From contig NZ_FNKO01000002.1 of NCBI RefSeq assembly GCF_900100925.1, positions 2,108,001 through 2,172,000 of the forward strand: DNA of 64,000 nt, given 5' to 3'. The stretch is from Actinopolyspora saharensis. Its GTDB lineage: Bacteria > Actinomycetota > Actinomycetes > Mycobacteriales > Pseudonocardiaceae. Position numbers and translations under genes: made by a program. The stretch's first letter is position 1. Every line of letters starts with the position of its first letter. The notes under the pieces were generated by a model that did no database searches, was not told where the DNA came from, and worked only from the letters and a program-made list of their open reading frames with translations. This document shows positions 46,230-56,468 of the stretch, piece by piece.

Positions 46230-47360
46230 GTGCGGGATCTTGTGGAAATCGGCATGGGCCGGACGGCCATGCGCGGTTACGACTTGGAAGACGTCGAGAT
46301 CGTGCCGTCGCGGCGTACTCGTTCCTCCAAGGACGTCTCGTTGTCTTGGCAGATCGACGCCTACCGACTCGACATTCCGCTGGTGACCCATCCGACCGAT
46401 GCGGTGGTGTCCCCGGCGACGGCCATCCGCATCGGTGAGCTCGGCGGTCTCGGGGTGCTCAACGCGGAAGGGCTCTGGGCGCGCCACGAGAACGTCGAGG
46501 GCGAGCTCAACCAGATCGTGCGCGTCGCCGAGGAGGGCGAGGGTCCGGAGGCGGCGATCGCCATGCTGCAGCAGCTGCACGCGGCCCCCGTCCGCACCGA
46601 CCTGCTCACCGAGGCGGTCAAGCAGATCAAGGACTCGGGGGTCACGGTCGCCGCGCGGGTCAGCCCGCAGCACGCGGAGGAGCTCACGCCCACCCTGCTG
46701 GCGGCGGGGGTCGAGGTGCTGATGGTGCAGGGCACCATCGTCTCGGCCGAGCACGTCTCCCGGGACGGCGATCCGCTCAACCTCAAGCAGTTCATCGGCG
46801 ACCTCGACGTCCCCGTGATCGCGGGCGGTGTCGGCGACTACCGCACGGCCATGCACCTCATGCGCACCGGAGCCGCCGGTGTGATCGTCGGGTTCGGGCA
46901 GTCCCGCTCGGCGACGACCACGCAGACGCTGGGGATCGGCGTGCCCATGGCCACGGCCGTGGCGGACGCCGCCGCCGCGCGCCGGGACTACCTGGACGAG
47001 ACCGGCGGCCGCTACGTGCACGTGATCGCCGACGGTGGACTCACCTACTCGGGAGACATCGCCAAGTCGATCGCGTGCGGCGCGGACGCGGTCATGCTCG
47101 GCGAGCCGCTCACCGAGACCTCGGAGGCCCCCGGGCACGGCTACTACTGGACCGCCGCGGCGGCCCATCCGAACCTGCCGCGCAGCGAGGTCGTCGGGTT
47201 CAACAGCGCGGGCGTGGACCTGGAGACGCTGCTGTTCGGACCGAGCAGCGATCCGTACGGCACGCTGAACCTGTTCGGCGCGCTGCGCCGTGCGATGGCC
47301 AAGACCGGTTACTCGGAGCTCAAGGAGTTTCAGAAGGTCGGTTTGATGCTGTGCCGCTGA
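46230..47360 (+). CDS. guaB3: GuaB3-family IMP dehydrogenase-related protein
   Basis: This 376-residue barrel protein resembles IMP dehydrogenase but has no CBS domains. The catalytic-Cys loop is replaced by VGFGQSRSATTTQTLGIG, so normal IMPDH chemistry is not expected. MRDLVEIGMGRTAMRGYDLE is the family start. Recent work I recall on cyanobacterial GuaB3 reports GMP reductase activity; whether the actinobacterial group does the same is open. AAGGACAC precedes the GTG. It is likely co-transcribed with guaB. Confidence 0.9.
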   Translation: MRDLVEIGMGRTAMRGYDLEDVEIVPSRRTRSSKDVSLSWQIDAYRLDIPLVTHPTDAVVSPATAIRIGELGGLGVLNAEGLWARHENVEGELNQIVRVAEEGEGPEAAIAMLQQLHAAPVRTDLLTEAVKQIKDSGVTVAARVSPQHAEELTPTLLAAGVEVLMVQGTIVSAEHVSRDGDPLNLKQFIGDLDVPVIAGGVGDYRTAMHLMRTGAAGVIVGFGQSRSATTTQTLGIGVPMATAVADAAAARRDYLDETGGRYVHVIADGGLTYSGDIAKSIACGADAVMLGEPLTETSEAPGHGYYWTAAAAHPNLPRSEVVGFNSAGVDLETLLFGPSSDPYGTLNLFGALRRAMAKTGYSELKEFQKVGLMLCR

Positions 47361-47408
47361 TGTTTTTGGGCGGTTCGGTGGCTCGGTTTGCGTGGCGGTG
47401 CGGGTGGC

Positions 47409-47506
47409 GGAACCTCTCGCGGGCTCTCGCTCCGGGGAGGCCCGACATCGGGTAGCCACCTACACAACGTCGGGCCTTCCTCGCGAGAGCACCACGAGAG
47501 AACCCG
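47409..47506 (+). repeat. Structured intergenic element (loop GTAGCCACCTAC), copy after guaB3
   Basis: Three nested stems surround a conserved loop. The inner stem is GGCCCGAC (47439-47446) with GTCGGGCC (47469-47476). The middle is GCTCTCGC (47423-47430) with GCGAGAGC (47483-47490). The outer is CTCTCGCGG (47414-47422) with CCACGAGAG (47492-47500). The loop reads ATCGGGTAGCCACCTACACA. The copy at 55.2 kb shares flanks and loop but has different, still paired, middle and outer stems. Confidence 0.85.
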
Positions 47507-47514
47507 CGGTCGGT

Positions 47515-47650
47515 TGGGTTACGTAGGCTCACAGCGCTTGCGTTGGAGTGGCGCCCTGGGCGGGAGTTCTGGTTCGGGGCTTAGGACGGCTCGGGGTGCT
47601 CGCGGCGGTGCCGACTGCGTAGGCTCGTAAGCACTTTCGTCGGCGGGGAG
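47515..47650 (+). repeat. Dispersed repeat B, two further copies in the guaB3-choD gap
   Basis: GTAGGCTCACAGCGCTTGCG followed by TTGG (47522-47545) and GGCGGTGCCGACTGCGTAGG continuing CTCGTAAGCACTTTCG (47605-47640) resemble strings at 16.2 and 55.3 kb. The whole 451-bp gap 47361-47811 is otherwise gene-free. Copies sit beside the structured element, as at 55 kb. Confidence 0.65.
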
Positions 47651-47778
47651 CTCTTGGGGGAGAGTTCCTCGTCCGGAGGTCCGGCTGCTCGGGGGCGAGC
47701 GGCCGGACCGATCGTTCGGTGACCGAACCTGCCTCGGGAAGTGTCCAACGGGTGAACGCATTTGCCGCGAACTATGGC

Positions 47779-47790
47779 TACTAGCGAGTA
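47779..47790 (+). promoter_or_regulatory. Short palindrome upstream of choD
   Basis: TACTAGCGAGTA is palindromic in its outer four bases on each side (TACT/AGTA). It lies 22 bp before the choD start, where a TetR-type operator would block transcription. The match is short and could be chance. Confidence 0.35.
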
Positions 47791-47811
47791 AGTTGCTCTA
47801 CTCTCTCCGGC

Positions 47812-49527
47812 ATGAGTGATCGGAAACACCCTCGCGGGGAGAGCTCGGATCGCGGGCACTACGACGTGGTCGTGATCGGTTCCGGATTCGGCGGCAGCGT
47901 GGCCGCGTTGCGCCTGGTCGAGAAGGGCTACCGCGTCGCCGTGCTGGAGGCGGGCAGACGGTTCGCCGACGAGGAGTTCCCCAAGACCTCCTGGGACTTC
48001 CGCCGCTTCCTGTGGGCCCCGCGGCTCGGCTGCTACGGCATCCAGCGCATCCACATGCTGCGGAACGTGCTGATCCTCGCCGGTGCCGGAGTGGGCGGCG
48101 GTTCGCTGGTCTACGCGAACACCCTGTACCGCCCCATGAAGCCGTTCTTCACCGACTCCCAGTGGGCCCACATCACCGACTGGGAGAAGGAGCTCGACCG
48201 GCACTACGACCAGGCCAGCCGAATGCTGGGCGTGGTCACGAACCCGACCGTGACCCCCTCCGACCGCGTAATCAAGCAGATCGCCTCGGAGATGGGAGCG
48301 GAGGAGACGTACCACCCCACCCCCGTGGGCGTCTACTTCGGAAAGCCCGGTGAGCGCACGAGCGACCCCTACTTCGGCGGAGCGGGACCGGAGCGCACCG
48401 GCTGCACCGAGTGCGGTGCCTGCATGACCGGTTGCCGCGTCGGGGCCAAGAACACCCTGATGAAGAACTACCTCTACCTGGCCGAGTCGAAGGGCGCCGA
48501 GGTGTGGCCGATGACCACGGTCGACGGGCTGCGCAAGGACGCGGACGGGCGATGGAGGGTCCGCACCAGCAGGACCGGGGCCGTGCTGGCGAAGCGCCCC
48601 CGCACGTTCACCGCCGACCAGGTCGTGCTCGCGGCGGGAACGTGGGGGACGCAGAACCTGCTGCACCGCTGCAGGGACAACGGGGACCTGCCCGCGCTGT
48701 CCCCCAGGTTGGGCGAACTGACCCGGACCAACTCGGAAGCCATCATCGGGGCCCAGCGGAACTCGGTCGACCCGAACCAGAACTTCTCCGAGGGAACCGC
48801 CATCACCTCCTCGTTCCACCCGGACGAGGACACGCACATCGAGCCGGTCCGCTACGGCAAGGGCGGCAACGCGATGGGGCTGCTGCAGACCCTGCCGACC
48901 AGCGGCGGGAAGAGCGCTCCGCGCTGGAGGCAGTGGCTGCGCTCGGCGGTCACGCGCCCGCTCACCACGCTGCGGCTGCTGTCGGTGCGGCGCTGGAGCG
49001 AGCGCACCGTGATCCTGCTGGTGATGCAGAGCCTGGACAACTCGCTGCGGACCAGCCTGGGCAAGGGGCTGTTCGGCAGGCGCAAGCTGACTTCGAGCCA
49101 GGGGCACGGCGCTCCCAACCCGACCTGGATCCCCGCCGGTGAGCGAGCCAACGAGCTGGCCGCGGAGAAGATCGACGGGATCGCCGGGGGAACCTGGGGC
49201 GAGCTGTTCGACATTCCGCTGACGGCCCACTTCATCGGAGGGTGCCCGATCGGTTCGGACCCGAGCAGCGGAGTGATCGACCCGTACCACCGCGCATGGG
49301 GCTACCCCGATCTGTCGATCGTGGACGGTTCGGCCATAACCGCGAACCTCGGGGTCAACCCCTCGCTGACCATCACCGCGCAGGCGGAGCGAGCCTTCTC
49401 CATGTGGCCGAACAAGGGCGAGACGGATCCGCGCGCCGCGCAGTCCGCGGAGTACCGCCCGGTGGAACCGGTGGAACCGCGCCACCCGGCAGTGCCGGCC
49501 GAGGCGCCGGCCGCGCTGCGCCGTTGA
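47812..49527 (+). CDS. choD: ChoD-type GMC flavoprotein oxidoreductase (putative cholesterol oxidase)
   Basis: The 571-residue protein has an FAD-binding Rossmann motif ([19 protein letters not shown]) and a second flavin block ([19 protein letters not shown]). The C-terminal GMC region is [10 protein letters not shown] through [17 protein letters not shown]. It matches mycobacterial ChoD (Rv3409c) in position and pattern; that protein is called cholesterol oxidase, though its true substrate is debated. A four-cysteine set (C198, C201, C204, C208: [11 protein letters not shown]) resembles an iron-sulfur ligand motif, absent from classical Streptomyces cholesterol oxidases. No export signal is present. 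Confidence 0.85.
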   Translation: MSDRKHPRGESSDRGHYDVVVIGSGFGGSVAALRLVEKGYRVAVLEAGRRFADEEFPKTSWDFRRFLWAPRLGCYGIQRIHMLRNVLILAGAGVGGGSLVYANTLYRPMKPFFTDSQWAHITDWEKELDRHYDQASRMLGVVTNPTVTPSDRVIKQIASEMGAEETYHPTPVGVYFGKPGERTSDPYFGGAGPERTGCTECGACMTGCRVGAKNTLMKNYLYLAESKGAEVWPMTTVDGLRKDADGRWRVRTSRTGAVLAKRPRTFTADQVVLAAGTWGTQNLLHRCRDNGDLPALSPRLGELTRTNSEAIIGAQRNSVDPNQNFSEGTAITSSFHPDEDTHIEPVRYGKGGNAMGLLQTLPTSGGKSAPRWRQWLRSAVTRPLTTLRLLSVRRWSERTVILLVMQSLDNSLRTSLGKGLFGRRKLTSSQGHGAPNPTWIPAGERANELAAEKIDGIAGGTWGELFDIPLTAHFIGGCPIGSDPSSGVIDPYHRAWGYPDLSIVDGSAITANLGVNPSLTITAQAERAFSMWPNKGETDPRAAQSAEYRPVEPVEPRHPAVPAEAPAALRR

Positions 49528-49532
49528 GAGTG

Positions 49533-49573
49533 GTTCCGCGCGGAACGATTCCTCCCGGAACCCCTCCGGGAGG
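49533..49573 (+). terminator. Hairpins between choD and guaA
   Basis: The palindrome GTTCCGCGCGGAAC is at 49533-49546. A hairpin follows directly: CCTCCCGG (49551-49558) with CCGGGAGG (49566-49573) around 7 nt. They lie 6-46 bp past the choD stop and can act as its terminator. Confidence 0.65.
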
Positions 49574-49681
49574 AGCGCTTCGCGCGGGACGCGTCGACCG
49601 CAGGGGGTGATGCCGCCACATTCGGCGGACCTGGGACAATACGCTGACCAGCGTAGTTTTCTCACCTGGAGGTTCGACGTC

Positions 49682-51304
<1,623 letters not shown>

Positions 51305-51358
51305 CCGCCGGTGGCGTCCGGGCCCGCTCGCACGGGCCCGGACCACCGGCAGGCGGCG

Positions 51359-51580
51359 TCAGTGCCGCCGCAGCGCGCTGGCGAGCATGAGCACCCCGAC
51401 GGCGACGGCGCCGAAGGCGAGCATCCGCTGGGCGGTCAACGTCCCTCCGAGCAGGAGGTAGACCGAAGTCGCCACGGTGAGGATCCCCGCGGTCAGCGCG
51501 ATCGGGTCCAGCCCGAAACGCCGCGCTCCGGTGGGCCGAGCCTCGGGGCCGCTCTGCTGGTCAGGTCGGTCGTCAGCCAC
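51359..51580 (-). CDS. Small two-helix membrane protein, 73 aa
   Basis: A polar N-terminus (ADDRPDQQSGPEARPTGARR) is followed by two helices, IALTAGILTVATSVYLLLGG and MLAFGAVAVGVLMLASALRR. The GTG start overlaps the end of the PspC-domain gene by 8 nt, so it is translationally coupled. The family is not recognised. It probably works with the PspC-domain membrane protein. Confidence 0.75.
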   Translation of the reverse strand: MADDRPDQQSGPEARPTGARRFGLDPIALTAGILTVATSVYLLLGGTLTAQRMLAFGAVAVGVLMLASALRRH

Positions 51581-52910
51581 GGAAAACCTCCACGGTGCCT
51601 GTCTTCGTGCTCAGATCGAGCTCGATCGTGCCCCCGCCGGGGCCGTCCGCTCCGAGATCGGTGTTGTGGAGCAGCACGTCGCGGCCGGAGCCGTGCTGGC
51701 CGAGACAGTTCACCGAACCGAAGTCCGCGGAGCAGGTGACGTGCACGTCCGCGTTCCGCGGCAGGTAGACGGTCGTGGTTCCCGCACCCAAGTGCACCGC
51801 GGAGTGCGCCTGCTCGTCCGCTCGCAGTCTCATGTGGTCCAGGTGCAGCGTGATGCTGCCCATCGGTTCCGAGTACCTCGGTGCCAGTTCGGCAGCCGTG
51901 TTCGGAGTGGCGGTGACCCTGCTGACCCCCTGCCACGGATCGGCAGGCAGCAAGCCGGCCAGCGTGCTCAGCAGAGCCAGCGGGATCGCGAAGGCGATCA
52001 GCCCCCTGCCTCCGCGCAGGAACGCCCCCACCAGCATTCCGCAACCGAGCACGCCGAGCATCAGCGCCCCCACCTGCACCGGGGACAGGCTCAGCGCCAC
52101 CGCGAAGCCTCCCGTCAGCAGCGCGACCCCGAGAGTGATCAGCGTCACCGAGCGGCGCGAGCGGTTCCCGGACGGACGGGAGCGTGGTGGCTCCGGAACC
52201 GGAGGGGGCGTGGAAGGGGGCGGACCCTGTTCCGGAGGAGGGGTGTGCGCCGCGGCGGGAGCAGGGGGTTCCGCGGCGGGCGCCGCGCTGTGCGCGGCCG
52301 TCGTCTCCGTCGTTTCCCCGCCCGGGTAGACCCAGGCGGTGGCGGGTTCGTCGGCCGCGGGGTTCGGAGCGGCGTTCGTGGTGGTGCGACCGCTCGGCGC
52401 CGCGGCCGTCCCGGCCGGCGGGGACGGGGGAGTTCGACCGCTGTAGTGCTGGTGCAGCAGGTACAGCAGGAGCAGGCCGAGCAGCAGACCGAACACGCTG
52501 GGGAGGTCGAACATCGCGAACATGGTCGGCACCAGCAGCAGCGCGGCCAGCACCAGCAGCACCGGGGAGTTGTCCCGGACCCTGCCCGTTCTCGAATCCA
52601 GCTTCGGCAGGGCCAGCCACAGCAGAACGTAGAGCAGCAGCCCGGCCCCGCCGTAGAAGGTGCCGACCGTGAAACCGACCCGGAACAGCACGGGGTCGAT
52701 TCCGTAGCGCTCACCCAGGGCGGCCGAGACCCCGGCGATCTTGCGGTTCCCCTCCGTGCGCGTGGGGCGAGTGCTCCAGACCCGCCGCAGCACGTCCTGG
52801 AATCCCTCCCCGCCGGATTCGGCACCTCTCCCGGGGCCGCCGCTCCGTCCGGAGGCCTCGGTCCCGTCGTCGCCCACTGGTCCGCTCATGCTTCCACCCT
52901 GCGTGCGCAT
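51573..52910 (-). CDS. PspC-domain multi-pass membrane protein
   Basis: The 445-residue product has an N-terminal PspC domain (RKIAGVSAALGERYGIDPVL to LLLYVLLWLALP). Helices follow at DNSPVLLVLAALLLVP and LPSVFGLLLGLLLLYLL. A Pro/Ala-rich linker comes next, then three more helices and a C-terminal beta-rich domain (ITLHLDHMRLRADEQAHSAV and onward, DUF2154-like adhesion/LiaF type). PspC domains report envelope stress. A divergent gene pair encodes a histidine kinase with its own PspC domain and a response regulator. ATG 52910 or 52889 could start it. Confidence 0.82.
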   Translation of the reverse strand: MRTQGGSMSGPVGDDGTEASGRSGGPGRGAESGGEGFQDVLRRVWSTRPTRTEGNRKIAGVSAALGERYGIDPVLFRVGFTVGTFYGGAGLLLYVLLWLALPKLDSRTGRVRDNSPVLLVLAALLLVPTMFAMFDLPSVFGLLLGLLLLYLLHQHYSGRTPPSPPAGTAAAPSGRTTTNAAPNPAADEPATAWVYPGGETTETTAAHSAAPAAEPPAPAAAHTPPPEQGPPPSTPPPVPEPPRSRPSGNRSRRSVTLITLGVALLTGGFAVALSLSPVQVGALMLGVLGCGMLVGAFLRGGRGLIAFAIPLALLSTLAGLLPADPWQGVSRVTATPNTAAELAPRYSEPMGSITLHLDHMRLRADEQAHSAVHLGAGTTTVYLPRNADVHVTCSADFGSVNCLGQHGSGRDVLLHNTDLGADGPGGGTIELDLSTKTGTVEVFRG

Positions 52911-52981
52911 CCGTCCCCTCGTCCTCGGGGAATCCCCTGAAATCCCCCGCACACGATCGCGCGCTTCCCCGATGTCGGGCC

Positions 52982-54388
52982 GTGGGAGCGCGTGCAACCA
53001 TCGATGTCGTGCAGGTCCGATCCAGACGTCCCAAGAAGCGCTCCCCGAGTGTGGGGGACGCGAGCGGACCGGAGGCACGGACCCGGCCCTACCACTCCTC
53101 GGTGGAGGAAGAGCCCCGGCTGTACCGCCTGCGCTCCGGACGGATCGTGGCCGGGGTGGCCGCGGGGATCGCGCGGCACCTGGAACTCCCCGTGCTGTGG
53201 GTGCGGGCCGCGTTCGCCGTGCTGGCCTCCTTCGGTGGTGCCGGGGTGCTGGCCTACGGCCTGCTGTGGGTGTTCGTGCGCCAGCGCGCGGACACCGGCG
53301 GGCAGGCCTCGGTGCGGGAACGTCAGCAGGGGCTGGTGCTGCTGGTCCTCGGCATCGGACTGGCCGTGGTGGTTGCCTCGGCCAGTGCCGTCCCCCCGTG
53401 GCTGGTCGGGACCCTGGCTTCGATACTCGTCGGTGGCGCCGTGCTCTGGCGGGAGGCGGACGAGTCCCAGCGCGACCAGTGGCGCCGGGAGGCCAGGTCG
53501 AGCGTGCTCGGCACGCTGGCCGACGGCGGGCGCGCCGCGCGACTCCGGGTGCTGGCCGGGGCGCTGCTGGTGGTCATCGGCCTGTTCTTCTTCGTCCGGG
53601 GAGCGGCGGGCAGCGAGATTCCCGTGGTTCTCGCCGCGGTGAGCGCCACCCTGGTCGGGATGGCCGTGCTCACCGTGCCCTGGTGGATGAGGCTGGTCGG
53701 CGACCTCGACGTGGAACGCTCCACCAGGATCAGATCGCAGGAGCGGGCCGAGATAGCGGCGCACCTGCACGACTCCGTGCTGCAGACCTTGGCCTTGATC
53801 CAGAAGCAGGCCTCCTCGGAGCGGGAGGTTCGCAGGCTCGCCAGGAGCCAGGAGCGGGAGCTGCGCCAGTGGCTCTACGGTCCCGGCGGCTACAGCCGGA
53901 CCTCCCGGCGCATGACCGAGGCCCCGGTGGCGATGCCCACCTCCTCCGGCCCGGACACCGGGGCGGAGGAGACCGTGGAACCAGCCGCGGTCGCCGAGAC
54001 GGTCTCGACCGAGTTGGGGCGCATCTGCGGCGAGATCGAGGACGACTTCGACGTCGCGGTGCGACCGGTGGTCGTCGGGGACGGTCGGCTGGACGACTCG
54101 CTGCGGGCGCTGCTGGCGGCCGCGCGGGAAGCCGTCGTCAACGCGGCCAAGCACGCCGGGGTCGACGAGGTCAGCGTCTACGCCGAACTGCAACCGGAAC
54201 GGGCCGAGCTGTTCGTGCGGGACAGAGGAGCGGGATTCGACCCGGACGAGGTCGCGGAGGATCGGCACGGTCTGGCCGACTCGATCCGGGGCAGGATGGA
54301 ACGCAACGGGGGGCGGGTGCGCCTGCGCACCTCACCCGGAGCGGGGACCGAGATACACCTCGACCTCCCGCGCTCCCCCGAGAGGTGA
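52982..54388 (+). CDS. PspC-domain sensor histidine kinase (NarL/DesK class)
   Basis: The 468-residue kinase begins with a PspC domain (LRSGRIVAGVAAGIARHLEL, with FGGAGVLAYGLLWVFV). Several membrane helices follow. A HisKA_3 helix has its phospho-His at about residue 262 (EIAAHLHDSVLQTLAL). The ATPase domain shows AAREAVVNAAKHAG and VRDRGAGFDPDE. It likely responds to envelope stress and phosphorylates the next gene's product. The exact start is uncertain (GTG 52982 or 53009). Confidence 0.9.
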   Translation: MGARATIDVVQVRSRRPKKRSPSVGDASGPEARTRPYHSSVEEEPRLYRLRSGRIVAGVAAGIARHLELPVLWVRAAFAVLASFGGAGVLAYGLLWVFVRQRADTGGQASVRERQQGLVLLVLGIGLAVVVASASAVPPWLVGTLASILVGGAVLWREADESQRDQWRREARSSVLGTLADGGRAARLRVLAGALLVVIGLFFFVRGAAGSEIPVVLAAVSATLVGMAVLTVPWWMRLVGDLDVERSTRIRSQERAEIAAHLHDSVLQTLALIQKQASSEREVRRLARSQERELRQWLYGPGGYSRTSRRMTEAPVAMPTSSGPDTGAEETVEPAAVAETVSTELGRICGEIEDDFDVAVRPVVVGDGRLDDSLRALLAAAREAVVNAAKHAGVDEVSVYAELQPERAELFVRDRGAGFDPDEVAEDRHGLADSIRGRMERNGGRVRLRTSPGAGTEIHLDLPRSPER

Positions 54389-54407
54389 CAGTGAAGGAGC
54401 TCGATCC

Positions 54408-55112
54408 ATGACCGAAGAGCACGACGAGTCCCCGGAAAGCCGGGAGGCGGAGCAGGAGCGGTCCGCGGTGCGGGTCTACATCGTCGACGACCACGCGCTG
54501 TTCCGCGCCGGGGTTCGCGCCGAACTGGGCACGGCCGACGACAGGGTGCGGGTGATCGGCGAGGCCGGTTCGGTGGCCGAGGCCGTGGCCGGGATCGAGC
54601 ACCTGCGTCCCGAAGTGGTGCTGCTGGACGTGCACATGCCGGACGGCGGCGGTGTCGAGGTGCTGCGGCGGGTGCGCGAGCGGTGCCCCGAAGTGGTTTT
54701 CCTCGCGCTGTCCGTCTCCGACGCGGCCGAGGACGTCATCACCACGATCCGCGGTGGAGCGCGCGGCTACGTCACCAAGACGATCTCCGGGCGGGAGCTG
54801 GCCGACTCGATCTGCCGGGTCTCCGACGGGGACGCCGTGTTCTCACCCCGGCTGGCCGGCTTCGTGCTGGACGCCTTCGCGGAAGGCCCGAACTCCGCCC
54901 CGGTGGGCGACCCCGAGCTGGACCAGCTGACCCGCAGGGAACGCGAGGTGCTGCGGCTGCTCGCGCGCGGCTACGCCTACCGCGAGATCGGCTCCGAGCT
55001 GTTCATCTCGGTGAAGACGGTCGAAACCCACGTCTCCAGCGTCCTGCGCAAGACGCAGCTGTCGAACAGGTACGAGTTGTCGAAGTGGGCCTCCGATCGC
55101 CGCCTAATTTGA
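54408..55112 (+). CDS. NarL/LuxR-type response regulator
   Basis: The 234-residue regulator has a receiver domain (22-140) with acidic pair V-D-D in YIVDDHALFRAG and phospho-acceptor D74 (VLLDVHMPDGG). A LuxR-type helix-turn-helix lies at about 168-230 (LTRREREVLRLLARGYAYRE, SVKTVETHVSSVLRKTQL). An acidic tail of 20 residues comes first. It lies 19 bp after the kinase gene, with GGAG upstream. Targets are unknown; the divergent PspC-domain operon is a likely one. Confidence 0.93.
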   Translation: MTEEHDESPESREAEQERSAVRVYIVDDHALFRAGVRAELGTADDRVRVIGEAGSVAEAVAGIEHLRPEVVLLDVHMPDGGGVEVLRRVRERCPEVVFLALSVSDAAEDVITTIRGGARGYVTKTISGRELADSICRVSDGDAVFSPRLAGFVLDAFAEGPNSAPVGDPELDQLTRREREVLRLLARGYAYREIGSELFISVKTVETHVSSVLRKTQLSNRYELSKWASDRRLI

Positions 55113-55157
55113 GTTCGCGGGTGTGTGGGGGTCCTGTTGCTCGGGTGGTTGCGTGGC

Positions 55158-55254
55158 GGAACCTCAGTCGGCGCCCGGCTGCGGGTGCCCCGACATCGGG
55201 TAGCGACCTACACAACGTCGGGGCCGTCCTCGCCGGGCACTCGACTGAGAACCC
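55158..55254 (+). repeat. Structured intergenic element (loop GTAGCGACCTAC), copy after response regulator
   Basis: Three nested stems: CCCCGAC (55188-55194) with GTCGGGG (55217-55223), GCCCGGC (55173-55179) with GCCGGGC (55232-55238), and CTCAGTCG (55163-55170) with CGACTGAG (55242-55249). The loop ATCGGGTAGCGACCTACACA matches the 47.4-kb copy in 19 of 20 positions, while the two outer stems differ from it. Flanking GTGGCGGAACCTC and GAACCCGCGG are shared by both. Confidence 0.87.
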
Positions 55255-55350
55255 GCGGCGGTGCCGGTTGCTCGGGTTCGTAAGCGCTTGCGTTGGGGTG
55301 AGGCTTTTTCGGGGACTGGCTTGCTGTGGGTGGCCCTGACATCGGGTACG
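55254..55350 (+). repeat. Repeat B copy followed by partial structured element
   Basis: GGCGGTGCCGGTTGCTCGGG, then TTCGTAAGCGCTTGCGTTGG, resembles repeat B at 16.2 and 47.5 kb. At 55338-55348 GACATCGGGTA repeats the left half of the structured element's loop, without a right half. The arrangement suggests a decayed second copy. Confidence 0.6.
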
Positions 55351-55382
55351 CGTGGGGCCGGGTGCCGATGACGCTCACCGGG

Positions 55383-56396
55383 TCAGCTGCGGGCGGGCTC
55401 GCTCGGCTCGGCCGCGGCCGCGCGGTTCCTCCCGCGCGGGCTGCGGGCATTGGTCCTGCTCAGCGCCACCCCGAGCAGTACGACGACCATGCCCGCGAGC
55501 ATGCGGGGCCCGAAGTCCTCGCCGAGCACCAGCCAGCCGAGCACCACCGAGACGGCGGGCATCAGATAAGTGACCGTGGACGCGGTGGTGGCCCCCTCGT
55601 CGGAGATGATCCGGATGTGCAGCGCGAAGGCGACTCCGGTGCCGAACACCCCGAGCGCGGCCACCGCCAGCAGCGGAAGCGGGGCGGGGTCGATCGGTGC
55701 CAGCCCGCCGACCGGAAGCGCGAGCAGCGCGATCCCGGTGGCGGCCGTCATCTGCATGGCGGCCACCGTGAGCGGGGGCAGCGGGCGACCGGACACCCCG
55801 GTTCCGCTGAGGCTCCGACCGATGTAGACGAAACCGATGCCGTAGCTGGCGGCTGCGGCGAGGCAGGCGAGCACGCCCCAGCCGAGCAGGCCGCCGGCGC
55901 CCTGCCACGGGGCCAGGATCACCACGACCCCGGAGAAGCCGAGCAGCAGCCCGAGCAGCCGGGCGGGCGGAAGTGAGCGCTCCGTTCCGTAGAGCAGGCC
56001 GAAGAGGACGGTCCACAGCGGTGTGGTCGCGTTGAGCACGCCGGTGAGGCCCGAGTCCACTGTGCGCTCACCGAGCCCGAACAGGATCCAGGGCGCCACG
56101 TTGCCGAACACCGCGGCCACGGCGATGGTCCGCCACAGGCGGCGTGCCTGCTTCGAGCCGAACCCGACCAGGCGTCCACCGCCGAGCACGCACAGCGCCG
56201 TCAGCACCACGGCCCCGAGGGCGATCCGCGCGAACGCCACCTGGGTCGGGGACAGCGCTTGCAGCCCCACCTTGATGAACAGAAAGCTCGCCCCCCACAG
56301 CAGGGCGAGAACGATCAGCCGCACGTAATTGGCGCGGTTGTTCAAGATCTCCTCCACAGTCGTGCTCCCGGGCGGCTTCGGCCCGGGAACCACCAT
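55383..56396 (-). CDS. EamA/DMT-family transporter
   Basis: The 337-residue protein has ten likely membrane helices in two EamA repeats. YVRLIVLALLWGASFLFIKV and FARIALGAVVLTALCVL start repeat one. YGIGFVYIGRSLSG and TVTYLMPAVSVVLGWLVLGE belong to repeat two; the last is the family hallmark. It probably exports a metabolite or amino-acid-like compound. Substrate cannot be read from sequence. A LysR regulator is divergent, 72 bp away. Confidence 0.9.
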   Translation of the reverse strand: MVVPGPKPPGSTTVEEILNNRANYVRLIVLALLWGASFLFIKVGLQALSPTQVAFARIALGAVVLTALCVLGGGRLVGFGSKQARRLWRTIAVAAVFGNVAPWILFGLGERTVDSGLTGVLNATTPLWTVLFGLLYGTERSLPPARLLGLLLGFSGVVVILAPWQGAGGLLGWGVLACLAAAASYGIGFVYIGRSLSGTGVSGRPLPPLTVAAMQMTAATGIALLALPVGGLAPIDPAPLPLLAVAALGVFGTGVAFALHIRIISDEGATTASTVTYLMPAVSVVLGWLVLGEDFGPRMLAGMVVVLLGVALSRTNARSPRGRNRAAAAEPSEPARS

Positions 56397-56468
56397 GCTG
56401 GTCCCTACCGATTAGGACAAGTGGATTTTGCTTCACTGACCTTTCAGTTCTGCTGTAGGGTCGTGGAC

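Noticed and set aside
52967..52981. CCCGATGTCGGGCC near the kinase start, resembling one arm of the structured element
   Set aside because: It is short and itself palindromic (GCCCGACATCGGG), with no loop core GTAGC or second arm, so chance is likely.
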